This document shows positions 53,981 through 63,368 of a stretch of 64,000 bases of DNA, in pieces; the first letter of the stretch is position 1; every line of letters begins with the position of its first letter. The notes beneath the pieces were generated by a model. The model was not told where the DNA came from, made no database searches, and saw nothing but the letters and a program-made list of their open reading frames with translations. Origin of the DNA: CS4-C045 sp963844115 (GTDB lineage Bacteria > Planctomycetota > Planctomycetia > Pirellulales > UBA7805); NCBI GenBank assembly GCA_963844115.1, contig CAWJNN010000023.1:1-64000 (forward strand), in the 5' to 3' direction. The position numbers were made by a program, and so were the translations under genes.

Positions 53981-56166
53981 CTACGAAACGGTCGCCATTT
54001 CGGGCATACCGTTCTTGCGTTCGGCCAGCGTCGTATCGATCGACAGGGCCATCGTCATACCCCACCGTCCCTGGGCATCACCTTGAATCAGCCAGTGGGG
54101 CATGACAGCCACCGACTGATGCACGGCTTCAAAACCACCTTCCGACTGGCTGACCGATTGGACCGGCAGGGTCCACCAGTTGGTCGCTCGATTGCACGAG
54201 AGACCGAGGTCGATTCCCAGCCATTCGTCGACCAGGCCAATGCCCTGAACGTCTTGCAGATCCAGCTGCGTTCCCAACTGTCCCAACGTATTGCGATCCG
54301 CATCGTAGAAGTAACGATCGTCGGCCCCGGACGGCATCCCGGCAAAATTCCATTCCACCGCAAAATGCAGCGGTCGATCCGTCGGCAACCCGTCGATCTG
54401 GTAGGTGACTTCTAACGTGGAAGATCCAGCGGCGAATGCGATCGACTTCGAAATCGTAAACTCAGCGTCGCTCGCCCTGCCCTGTCGAACCAGAGTAACG
54501 ATCGCCCGATCGCGCGACTGCGAAACCTCCGAACGATAGCGGCCTGAAAGAAAATCGCCGCGCGCTCCGTCGCACTGCCGTTCTTGATCTGTTCCAGCGT
54601 TATGTCGGCGTCGTAGAAATGATCGTGCAGGGCCTTCCGTAGATAACTGTCGTATTGCAGCAGCTGGTCCAAGCCGTCCTGCTTGAAGACGACCCGGTCG
54701 TGGATGCTGGCGACATCCGCATCATCGCCGGTCGCACCTCCGCGAACTTTGTCGTGATACGCTTCTGGACGTCGCGAGAGGGTCGCCAGCAGGTTATGGC
54801 AGATGGAACGCACATCCAGTTCGTACAGCCGTCCGCCGCAAGCCGGCTGGAAGAATGCAGCCAGACAGTCGGTCGATACAACCACTTCATCTTCGCCATC
54901 GAAATTCACATCGCTGGAATGGACTTCCAGAAAGCTTTGGTTGCCGCGCCCGGCCGCCTGATCCAACAGGTTCTCGGCCGATATCAGATGTTGGTAAACG
55001 GCGTTACGCAGGTGGGGCAGGTAGACGCCGCCGAATGCGCCGTGCCAATAGCTGCAATTACATTGCGCGCGATACACGTCGGTCTTGGCCCGCTCGAGCA
55101 GTTCTTTAGCGGCCGGGTCCACCGATTTTTCGGTAGACTGCTGCAACAGCCGGTCGCTGACCATCATCATCCGGGCGTACATCTCGTCCGTTTCCGGATA
55201 GCGAACCTTAAAGTTGCGCCAGTTCGCGCCTCGCACGAACGGGGACGTTCGGTCCCACAACTCGCTATCTTGCAGAATGTGTTTCGTGTGTTCAAATTCA
55301 ACCTGACGATCGGCCGGCAGGGCCCACTCCGTCATCTCGCGATAGCTTCCTTCGGGAACGTAGATCTTTCCCATGGGCGGCACGTCGCGAATCGCCTCAC
55401 CAGGAGTGACCACGTCGATCCAGTCGCGGTTCTCGCACAGGATATCAAAGAACTGACGCAGCCAGCCGTTGTCGTAAACGTGCTCCTTGGTGCCCGGCCA
55501 CGTGCCGAGCTTTTCACCGTCGTCCCCAAAAATCAACACCGAATTCGGTCGCGATTCGGCGACCTGTCTCAGGTAGTCGATCGTCGCTTCGGGCGGTTGG
55601 AACGGAATCAGATACCGCAAACGCTCGCTACCAGGAAAGACACGCAACATCTGCCCCTGGTCCTCGGTCACGTAGTAGCTGTAAAGTTCTTCCTCGCGAA
55701 AGCCCGCATTCTTGAAGTGGAAGTCGTCAAGCAACGTGTAACGGATCCCGGCCGCCGCAATGTCGGCCGTCAGCGACTGCTCCCAGACGCGTTCAGGAAC
55801 CCACATCCCCTCCACATGACAGTTCAAACGGTTTTGTAGCCATTCGGTGTAGGAAGCGATCTGGCCGCGACGATCGCGCGGAGGAATGCTGGGAAGAATC
55901 GGTTCGTAGAAAGCCCCACCAACAATCTCGATACGGCCGGCATGCACCAGCCTCCCCAGGCGGTCCAGGTATTCGGGGTGGCGTCGATCCAGCCACTCCA
56001 TCAACGGTCCACTCGTGTGCAAGCCTATCCGCAATTCGTCGTACGGTTCGAAGACTTCCAGGAACGGTAAATAACTGTCCTGGTACGCCTGTTCAAAAAC
56101 GTGGTCGAAGTTGCCGATCGGCTGGTGGTTGTGCAGCAACAGAACGAATCGTATCGATTGTGTCAT
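53981..56166 (-). CDS. GH57 alpha-glucanotransferase/amylase, frameshifted near the 3' end
   Basis: Glycoside hydrolase family 57 enzyme acting on alpha-1,4-glucan (glycogen). L-L-L-H-N-H-Q-P-I-G at the N-terminus (motif 1), nucleophile Glu in M-W-V-P-E-R-V-W-E (~125), acid/base Asp in I-F-G-D-D-G-E-K (~216), and a C-terminal beta domain typical of 4-alpha-glucanotransferases. The first frame ends in Arg/Ser-rich nonsense at 54,412; from ~54,555 (GAGCGCGCGG) the next frame continues F-L-S-G-R-Y-R-S-E-V-S-Q and W-N-F-A-G-M-P to a stop at 53981. Joined length ~720 residues, as expected for the family. galT lies upstream; three palindromes lie in the space between. Confidence 0.85.
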
Positions 56167-56278
56167 CTTGATGTGGACGCCGTCGGTACGGCGATCATGC
56201 CAGGTCTGCGTTGATGATGTGGATCCGAATCAGTCGTCGAGATGCTGTCGAGTTCACAATATTTTACAATTTTACCGC

Positions 56279-56346
56279 GTGAACGAGTTCACTACATTTT
56301 ACCGCGTGAACGAGTTCACTACATTTTACCGCGTGAACGAGTTCAC
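56279..56346. promoter_or_regulatory. Three tandem 14-bp palindromes upstream of GH57 gene
   Basis: GTGAACGAGTTCAC occurs at 56279-56292, 56306-56319 and 56333-56346, each separated by 27 bp from start to start, with AT-rich tacattttaccgc spacers. Arms GTGAAC/GTTCAC are perfect. Partial half-sites flank the array (gagttcac near 56,250; gagtgaa near 56,360). The array lies ~115 bp upstream of the GH57 start and after the galT stop. The form suits a dimeric repressor operator bound cooperatively. Confidence 0.7.
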
Positions 56347-56428
56347 TACATTTCGCAGAGTGAATCTTCGCTAACTTCAAAAGGCAAACTACCCGCACCT
56401 TGACTCACTTATCTAATCGGATAAGTCT

Positions 56429-57453
56429 CTAACTTTCTTGGGTGAAGTTGGTCGAAAAACCGGCAGATCTTAGCTGGTCGGCTGCCGTTTCCGGTGCAAC
56501 CGGATTTATGCAACAACCAGTTGCCCATTCGAAGCCCGCTATAGTCGTTATGCGCGGCAGAATGCCTACTCGCCAGTGATAACGCTCAGTGACGGCTGAG
56601 TCAAAGGGGGCGGTATTCACCAGGTAGTTATGCGCTGGGCGGTCCGCGACATGATCGAGTCGGGCCAGCAGGCGCAGCAGCAGTTCGGACAGCTCCTCCG
56701 TCAGCGTATCCGGCATACGATCAAAGTCGCTTGCGTGCTCGATCGGTGCGATCCAGGTCTCGTGGGGACAGACCGACGCGTAAGGACAGAAAACCAGAAA
56801 GTTGTCACTGCGTTCGACAACGCGAACCTGTTGTTCCACCTCGCGCGCCATCATCGCGCAGACGATACAATCGCGGCCGTCGCGAGCATGTTGTTCAATT
56901 TTCGCCAACTCCTGCCGCATGATGGTCGGCAGTACCGGCAGTGCCACGAACTGGCTGTGCAGATGCTCGAGTGTCGTGCCGGCGTCGGGACCAACATTCT
57001 TAAAGGCCAAGCCATAGACCAACGAACCATCCTCGCGCGCGGCCTGAAAGCGATGTCGGTACGCCCTTAAGACCTCGCAGAATTCCGCCGTCGTTAACTC
57101 GGTGGTCCGCGTCAAGTGCCGGGGAGATTCAATGATAACTTCGTGCATTCCGACCGCGGGCTGACAGGCAAACATTTCATCGCCACTCGCGGACCGGTCG
57201 CTCGATTGCCGTTCCAGGACCGGGTATTTGTTGGGGACCACGCGAACCTGCCATCCCGGTTGATCGGAATCGCTGGAGTGTCTGCCAAATGCCAGCAGCT
57301 CGTGCGGCGTCTGTTCTTCGTGTCCGCGCAAAAAGGACAGGTCGTCATGGGGGCGGCCGTCTGTACCCGCGAGAAGCCTTGCGGGCGGTCCGACCGGTTT
57401 TCTGCAATGATGACCCAGCGGTCGGTTAGCGGATCGTGGCGTAATTCAGGCAT
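56429..57453 (-). CDS. galT: Galactose-1-phosphate uridylyltransferase (GalT family), frameshifted
   Basis: Nucleotidyltransferase of the HIT superfamily acting on sugar-1-phosphates. The N-terminus reads P-L-T-D-R-W-V-I-I-A and C-P-F-C; the frame breaks near 57,325 and continues as G-H-E-E-Q-T-P and V-P-N-K-Y-P. The catalytic H-L-H-S-Q lies near residue ~165, with C-I-V-C as further zinc ligands and H-E-T-W-I-A-P in the second HIT half. A missing G (gcgggacac read as gcggacac) would explain the break. Length ~340 residues fits GalT; some relatives act as ADP-glucose phosphorylases, which would fit the GH57/glgA context. Confidence 0.85.
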
Positions 57454-57641
57454 AGATAGCTATTGTTTCGGGCAGCACGAAGCAGCGTCAATTGTAATAA
57501 TACAGGGTTGCCCGTCCCGCCGAACCCGCTTGCCAGTCGTAATGTTGTCCCAGGAATCGACCGCGGTTAGACTCTTTAGCTTGTCGATTCCGCACTGGCG
57601 GTCGATCGGGGGGGATACCGAACCCGGATGGTCATCGAAGA

Positions 57642-58895
57642 ATGTCGATACACTGCCACACGTTTGACAACGGTTTGCAGCTGATTGCCGAGCCGATGTC
57701 ATGGCTTGAATCGGTCGCTTTTACGTTTTTGGTGCCTGCCGGTGCGGTTTACGATCCGCCCGCGCGCGCTGGCTTGAGCAACATGACCTGCGAACTCGCG
57801 TTGCGAGGCTGTGGCGGTCGGGACAGCCGACAGTTTGTCGAGGCGCTGGAATCGCTTGGCGTCGAAAGCGGCGAATCGGTTGGCGTCTCGCATACGACCT
57901 ATCGCGGTGCGACCCTGGCCAAAAACCTGGCTCCCGCCCTGGCGATTTATGCCGATCTGCTACGGGATGCAGCGATTCCGGAAGATGAGCTGGAATTGGC
58001 ACGAGACGTTGCGGTCCAGGAACTGTGCTCAATTGAAGACGAACCTGCCCAACGCATGATGATCGAACTGCGTCGCGGCCACTATCCGGATCCTTGGGGC
58101 CGTCCGCATCAGGGGGACAGCGCCGGGCTGCAAGCGATTACGATCGACGACGTGCGGCAACACTACGCCGCGAACTATCGACCCCGTGGGGCCATCCTGG
58201 GTGTGGCCGGCCGATTCGATTGGGACGAACTGCTCAGTACGATCGAAGAACACCTGGCCGACTGGTCGCCCACGGACCAGGTTGAACCGGACGAGGGCCA
58301 ATTACAGATCGCGCGACAACACATCGATCATGAATCGAACCAGACACATATCGGCATCGCCTATCCCAGCGTTCCGTATGACCATGACGACTACTTTCAG
58401 GCATGGGGCGCGGTCGGGGTATTGAGTGACGGATCGAGTTCACGGCTGTTTACTGAGGTCCGTGAAAAGCGGGGCCTCTGTTACTCCGTCAGCGCGTTGA
58501 CCCGATCGTTGCGACGGCACGGAAGTGTCTTCTGTTACGCCGGCACCACGGCCGATTGCGCGCAGGAGACGGTCGATGTCATGCTGGACGAACTGCAAAA
58601 GCTGGGCGATGGAATTGATGCGGTCGAGCTTAGCAGGTTGAAGGCTCGCATGAAGAGTTCCCTGATCATGGCACAGGAATCCAGTTCCGCTCGCAGCGGC
58701 GCCCTTGCACGCGATTGGTACTACCTGAATCGCGCTCGACCCCTCGAAGAAATCGGAACGAAGGTAGACGAACTGACCCCAGACTCAATTAACGCGTACC
58801 TCGCGAACAATCGACCTTCCGAGTTTTCGCTTGTTACCCTGGGATCAAAACCCTTGGAGTTGCCCGTTGGAATTTCGCAAGCATCAGCTGGATAA
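57642..58895 (+). CDS. M16-family peptidase-like protein, catalytic motif lost
   Basis: 417 residues with the fold of processing-protease family M16 (E-V-R-E-K-R-G-L-C-Y-S-V-S-A near 282, D-G-S-S-S-R-L-F before it). Where active members have H-x-x-E-H, this one reads L-S-N-M-T-C-E-L-A (near residue 46), so it lacks the zinc ligands. In PqqL/mitochondrial-type pairs an inactive subunit partners an active one; the next gene is an M16 protein with an intact H-F-L-E-H, overlapping this one. The two probably form a heterodimer. Confidence 0.88.
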   Translation: MSIHCHTFDNGLQLIAEPMSWLESVAFTFLVPAGAVYDPPARAGLSNMTCELALRGCGGRDSRQFVEALESLGVESGESVGVSHTTYRGATLAKNLAPALAIYADLLRDAAIPEDELELARDVAVQELCSIEDEPAQRMMIELRRGHYPDPWGRPHQGDSAGLQAITIDDVRQHYAANYRPRGAILGVAGRFDWDELLSTIEEHLADWSPTDQVEPDEGQLQIARQHIDHESNQTHIGIAYPSVPYDHDDYFQAWGAVGVLSDGSSSRLFTEVREKRGLCYSVSALTRSLRRHGSVFCYAGTTADCAQETVDVMLDELQKLGDGIDAVELSRLKARMKSSLIMAQESSSARSGALARDWYYLNRARPLEEIGTKVDELTPDSINAYLANNRPSEFSLVTLGSKPLELPVGISQASAG

Positions 58896-60106
58896 CGGCC
58901 TGCAGATAGTGGCCGAATGTAATCCCCAGGCCTACACGACGGCGGTGTCGTTCATGGTCCGCACGGTCTTGCGCGACGAGAGCGAGAATATTGCGGGTGT
59001 GAGCCATTTTCTTGAACATATGGTTTTCAAGGGTACGCCGACTCGCACCGCCGACGATGTGAATCAGCAGTTCGACGAATTGGGTGCCGAGCACAACGCG
59101 TGGACGACCAAGGAAAATACCGTCTACTACGCCGTGATGCTGCCCGAGTTTCAGCAGCAAATCGTTGAACTATGGGCCGACGTGTTGCGCCCTTCGCTGC
59201 GTGAAGAAGACTTCGAAACGGAAAAGAAGGTGATCGTCGAAGAAATTCGGATGTACGAGGATCAGCCGCCCTTCTTGCGCCGACGAACGATGCGAACGCA
59301 ACTTTTACGGCCATCATCCACTGGGCAATAGCGTGTTGGGAACGATCCAGAGTGTCGAGGATCTGGATGTCGGAGCGATGCGCGACTATTTCCGCGCCCA
59401 ATACAGCCCGTCCAACGTCATCGTATCGGCCGCGGGAAAGGTCGACTTTGAGGATCTCGTTCGCACCATCGAACGATGTTGCGGAGCGTGGGAACCGTTC
59501 GAGGTAAATCGGAACGTGGTACCGGCGAATCCCTGTGAGGGATTCGAGGTCGTTCAGAAGAAAACGAGCGCGCAGGAGTATGTCATCCAGTTGTCGGACG
59601 GACCGCCCGCGGGCGATCCCCAACGGTTTGCCGCCTACGTGCTGGCGAGCCTGGTGGGCGATAGCGGCGGGAGTCGTTTTTATTGGGAACTGCTACACAC
59701 GGGTCGTGCCGAACAAGCCAGTTTGTACTTCTACGAATACGATGGCGCCGGGCTGTTCGCGACCTGGTTGTGTTGCCATCCCGACGAGGCGGCCGAGAAT
59801 CTGCAGGCAATTCAGGATGTCTTTCGCGATGTTCAGAAAAACGGTTTTTCCGAAGACGAATTGGCGCGGGCCAAAACCAAGTTTAATTCGCGGATGGTCC
59901 TGGTCAGCGAACGTCCGCAGAGCCGCATGACCAGCGTTGGTCTGAACTGGATGCGCCAGGGTGAATATCGTAGCGTCAAACAGGACCTGGACGACTACAA
60001 CGCCGTGACGTTGGCCGACGTTTCCGCAGTCATGGCCAAATATCCGTTCTCGCGCAACAATTCGATCGCGATCGGGCCACTCGCCGATCTGGCTCGACCG
60101 ACGTAG
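58867..60106 (+). CDS. M16 zinc peptidase, active-site intact, frameshifted
   Basis: Zinc metallopeptidase with H-F-L-E-H-M near residue 41 and the downstream Glu in E-x-x-x-Y. The start is taken as TTG at 58867 (L-E-F-R-K-H-Q-L-D-N-G-L-Q-I), with GGAG seven bases upstream inside the end of the preceding gene; a TTG at 58831 is the alternative. After M-Y-E-D-Q-P-P-F the frame breaks near 59,275; the correct frame gives R-N-F-Y-G-H-H-P-L-G-N-S-V-L-G and continues to 60106. Overlap of ~29 bp with the inactive partner gene supports translational coupling. Confidence 0.85.
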
Positions 60107-60276
60107 CCTCGGTCCCACCGTCATTCGAAACACGTGTTCCCTGTTTGCCCGGCAGGGAATATTCTGCGGCGATGTTGGATCCTACTCGTGACGATACCAA
60201 CCCAGAGTGCCGGCGAAGCAATGCTTTTAAGCGAACGTCCACGAGCTCGCGACGGCATTTGTCGCAGGGAACAATC

Positions 60277-60681
60277 ATGCTGATCTATCGAATCCTGGCC
60301 GATTTGGTGGTTGTACTGCACTTCAGCATCGTCTCATTTGTCGTCGTCGGCCTGATCGTGGTCTTGATCGGACGGGCCTGTGGTTGGCAGTGGATTCACA
60401 ACATCTGGTTTCGCGGTTTTCACCTGCTGACGATCGGCATGGTCGTGTTTCAGGCCTGGATGGGCGTCGTTTGTCCGTTGACCTCCTTGGAAAACGTGTT
60501 GCGGCGGAGTGCCGGCGAGGCGACGTATCCAGGATCGTTCGTCGCCTATTGGGTCCACGACGTACTTTTCATCGAGGCCTCGCCGAGGACGTTCACGCTG
60601 GCCTACAGCTTGTTCGCAATTATGGTCGTGGCCGCCCTGGTGTGGGCGCCCCCACGCTGGCCGCGGCGTGCCGATACGTAA
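60277..60681 (+). CDS. DUF2784 membrane protein
   Basis: About 134 residues from M-L-I-Y-R-I-L-A-D-L-V-V-V-L-H-F, the usual start of this family, with CAGGGAA upstream; an in-frame ATG at 60145 is less likely. Four membrane helices. Conserved H near residue 15 (L-H-F-S-I-V) and C-P-L-T-S-L-E-N near 70 match the family, whose function is unknown but which often has paired His residues. Confidence 0.82.
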   Translation: MLIYRILADLVVVLHFSIVSFVVVGLIVVLIGRACGWQWIHNIWFRGFHLLTIGMVVFQAWMGVVCPLTSLENVLRRSAGEATYPGSFVAYWVHDVLFIEASPRTFTLAYSLFAIMVVAALVWAPPRWPRRADT

Positions 60682-60997
60682 ACACACCACCCGCCACCTG
60701 ACACCCGCCACCCGCCACCTGCCACCCGCCACCCGCCACCTGCCACCCGCCACCCGCCACCCGCCACCCGCCACCCGCCACCTGACACCCGCCACCCGCC
60801 ACCCGCCACCTGACACCCGCCACCCTCAACCCGTCCACCTGCGAACGGCTCGCGGCCACGTTCGCCGTGGCCTCTCAGCTGGGCCGTCACCACAGCTAGC
60901 GGTGCCAGTAGCGATCCGCCAAATTTGACGTCGCTTCGCGTGGCGTTTCGAACGTAATCTATACAGACAAACTTGCCCCGCAACCTGTGGATGACCC
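60682..60997. repeat. Heptamer tandem repeat (CCCGCCA-type) before murC
   Basis: From about 60,685 to 60,838 the sequence is built of the 7-base unit cacccgc and variants (ccacctg, acacccg), some twenty copies, with a higher-order period of 14 or 21 bases. One strand is strongly C-rich and the other G-rich. The rest up to the murC start holds no gene; the murC promoter should lie at 60,840-60,990. Confidence 0.85.
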
Positions 60998-62458
60998 ATG
61001 CTAGACAGCACGGACGATACCGTCGTCGATACCGTCGTCGACCTCCCTGCCACCATCAGCTCGACGACCCTCGAACAGCCCGCTGCATCTGTCGGCAGCG
61101 TGTACTTCATCGGAATGGGTGGATCCGGAATGCGTGCTCTGGCCGCCGTGATGGCCGGCCGCCATTGGCAGGTGCAGGGATCCGAACGCTGCCCTGTCGC
61201 CCGCCGCGAACTACAAAACCTCGGCTGGACGATTGCGCCAGACGATGACCAGCAGCCTGTCCCGCGGGCATGCGACCTCGCGATCTACAGCGACGCCATC
61301 CCTGCCGATCATCCTCAACGAATCGCCGCAGCGCAATTCAAAATCCCGCAGCAATCCTATACTCAGGCGCTCGGGAAGATGATGAGCCAACACTTTCGGC
61401 TGGCCGTGGCGGGAACGCATGGCAAATCTACTGTTACCATGATGGCCGCTCAAATCCTCCGCGCGGCCGACCTCGACCCGACAGTCGTTTGCGGTGCCCG
61501 CCCATTGGAAGGTAGCACGATCGACAAGCTGACAGGTGGCCGGCCCGGCGTCGGGAAGGTTTTCCTGGCCGAAACCTGCGAGTACCGACGGAACTTTCTG
61601 CAATATCATCCGCACTTGGCGGTCGTCACCAGCGTCGAATTAGATCATTTCGAAACCTACCAATCCACCGAACAGCTGGCCGAAACATTTTCACAGTTCG
61701 TACGCCAAATCGATTCGCGCGGCCGCCTGATCGTGTACGACGATTGTCGATACGTCTCCAGGTTTCGGCGAGCGGCACATTGTGAAGTCGAAACGTACGG
61801 CTTCTCGCACCATGCCAACTGGCGTGCCACCGATCTGAAATCCGATGCAGGATGTTACGAGTTTACGATCAAACATGGCAATCGGTGGATTGGTCGCCTC
61901 GCACTGCGCGTAGCCGGTCGGCACAACGTGCTGAATGCCGTCGCCGCCGCCGCGCTCGCCTACCGCGGTGGCGCTTCGCCCGACGATATCATCCGCAGCC
62001 TCGCCGAGTTTCGTGGTCTGGGTCGCCGCCTGCAACGCCTGGGGGAACATGCAGGCGTGCACGTTTGGGACGATTTCGCTCATCATCCCACCGCGATTAC
62101 CGCCACGCTGGCCGCGTTACGCGAGGTTCATCCTAACTCTCGGTTATGGTGCGTTTTCCAGCCACATCAAGCGCTGCGAACCCGACACCTGATGGACGAA
62201 TTCGCGCGTTCGTTGCAAAATGCAGATGTCGTTGCTGTCGCGCCCGTCTATCGTGCCCGGGAAGGCGAATGGCAGCCGGGAGAACCGACGGCCGCCGATC
62301 TCGCGACAGTGGTCCGAAGTTTCGGGACCAAAACAATGATCTGCGACACACTAGACCAGATTCAACAACAGTTGACCTGTTGTCCCGGCGACGTGCTGGT
62401 TACATTGGGTGCCGGAAATATATCGAAGATTAGCCATGACTTTGCAAACCGGATTTGA
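60998..62458 (+). CDS. murC: UDP-N-acetylmuramate-L-alanine ligase MurC
   Basis: Cytoplasmic Mur ligase that adds L-Ala to UDP-MurNAc in peptidoglycan synthesis. 486 residues. After a short acidic N-terminal stretch with repeated D-T-V-V-D: I-G-M-G-G-S-G-M near residue 38, the ATP loop G-T-H-G-K-S-T near 142, L-A-E-T-C-E-Y near 190, H-N-V-L-N-A near 310 and D-D-F-A-H-H-P near 360. First gene of murC-murB-ddl. Its presence supports a peptidoglycan wall in this organism. The 3' end overlaps murB by 23 bp. Confidence 0.94.
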   Translation: MLDSTDDTVVDTVVDLPATISSTTLEQPAASVGSVYFIGMGGSGMRALAAVMAGRHWQVQGSERCPVARRELQNLGWTIAPDDDQQPVPRACDLAIYSDAIPADHPQRIAAAQFKIPQQSYTQALGKMMSQHFRLAVAGTHGKSTVTMMAAQILRAADLDPTVVCGARPLEGSTIDKLTGGRPGVGKVFLAETCEYRRNFLQYHPHLAVVTSVELDHFETYQSTEQLAETFSQFVRQIDSRGRLIVYDDCRYVSRFRRAAHCEVETYGFSHHANWRATDLKSDAGCYEFTIKHGNRWIGRLALRVAGRHNVLNAVAAAALAYRGGASPDDIIRSLAEFRGLGRRLQRLGEHAGVHVWDDFAHHPTAITATLAALREVHPNSRLWCVFQPHQALRTRHLMDEFARSLQNADVVAVAPVYRAREGEWQPGEPTAADLATVVRSFGTKTMICDTLDQIQQQLTCCPGDVLVTLGAGNISKISHDFANRI

Positions 62459-63314
62459 AGATATCGTTCAATGCGATGTGCCGCTGGCCGAACACACCTG
62501 GTTCAAGCTGGGTGGGGCCGTCGAGTACTTCGCCGAACCGACCTCGGTCGAACAGCTCGAGGCGCTCGTACGACGCTGCCGTGAGGAAGATGTCCCGCTT
62601 AGGATGCTGGGCGGTGGCTCCAACGTGCTGGTTCGCGACGAAGGCGTCAAAGGGATGGTCATCAGCCTTGCCGGTGACGAATTCCAGCGGATCGAAATTA
62701 AGGGCCAGCGCGTTATCGCGGCTGGTGGTGCGAAATTGGGGCACGTGATCTCCAGCGCGGTCCGTGCCGGGTTGGGCGGTATCGAAGCCCTGGTTGGTAT
62801 TCCCGGATCGGTGGGCGGTGCCCTGCACGGAAATGCCGGCGGACGCGGCGGTGATATCGGGCAATGGACCTGTCAGGCAACCGTCATGACCCGCTCCGGC
62901 GAAATCCATCAGCGCAATCGCGAAGACCTGGCATTCGGCTATCGTGAGAGCAGCCTGGACGAACTGGTGATACTGGAAGGCCAATTCGAGCTGGAGGAAG
63001 AGGACGCGGACGAACTGACCAAGAAAATGCAAAAGAATTGGATCATCAAAAAAGCCGGCCAACCGCTCGCTCATCAAAGCGCCGGATGCATCTTTAAAAA
63101 TCCCCGAGGCATGAGCGCCGCGATGATCATCGAACAAGCGGGGATGAAAGGCGCCAGCGTCGGTCACGCTATGGTCAGTGATCGGCACGCCAATTTTATC
63201 GTCGTCGAACAAGGCGCGACGGCCAAGGAAGTCCTGAAGCTGATCGACGACATCCGTTCGTCGGTCACCGAGCGGCTGGGAGTTGATCTCGATACGGAAA
63301 TCGAAATCTGGTAA
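62436..63314 (+). CDS. murB: UDP-N-acetylenolpyruvoylglucosamine reductase MurB
   Basis: FAD-dependent enzyme forming UDP-MurNAc. About 292 residues from the ATG at 62436 (M-T-L-Q-T-G-F-E-D); a GTG at 62409 inside murC is the alternative. FAD-binding motifs L-A-E-H-T-W-F-K-L-G-G, G-G-G-S-N-V-L-V near 65, G-I-P-G-S-V-G-G-A near 128, and F-G-Y-R-E-S near 170. The family's catalytic Ser in G-S-x-F-x-N-P is Cys here (A-G-C-I-F-K-N-P), as in some type II enzymes. Coupled to murC by overlap. Confidence 0.94.
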   Translation: MTLQTGFEDIVQCDVPLAEHTWFKLGGAVEYFAEPTSVEQLEALVRRCREEDVPLRMLGGGSNVLVRDEGVKGMVISLAGDEFQRIEIKGQRVIAAGGAKLGHVISSAVRAGLGGIEALVGIPGSVGGALHGNAGGRGGDIGQWTCQATVMTRSGEIHQRNREDLAFGYRESSLDELVILEGQFELEEEDADELTKKMQKNWIIKKAGQPLAHQSAGCIFKNPRGMSAAMIIEQAGMKGASVGHAMVSDRHANFIVVEQGATAKEVLKLIDDIRSSVTERLGVDLDTEIEIW

Positions 63315-63322
63315 ACATAAGA

Positions 63323-63367
63323 GAGTTATCAAGGAAGATAACACGGAGTTGTCAAGGAGGATAACAC
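63323..63367 (+). repeat. Duplicated 22-bp ribosome-site repeat before ddl
   Basis: gagttatcaaggaagataacac (63323-63344) and gagttgtcaaggaggataacac (63346-63367) are tandem copies that differ at two positions. The second provides AAGGAGG for the ddl start at 63369; the first carries AAGGA and ends in the same context but without ATG. Each copy has a small inverse pair (gttatc/gataac). Confidence 0.85.
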
Positions 63368-63368
63368 C

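Noticed and set aside
53816..54415. 199-codon plus-strand frame between bioD and GH57.
   Set aside because: It is the complement of the GH57 C-terminal domain after frame repair.
54655..55839. 394-codon plus-strand frame inside the GH57 gene.
   Set aside because: It is antisense to conserved GH57 motifs, without ribosome site or domain of its own.
56279..56346. 27-bp periodic palindromes considered as CRISPR.
   Set aside because: Spacers are identical (tacattttaccgc), so it is a simple tandem repeat or operator array.
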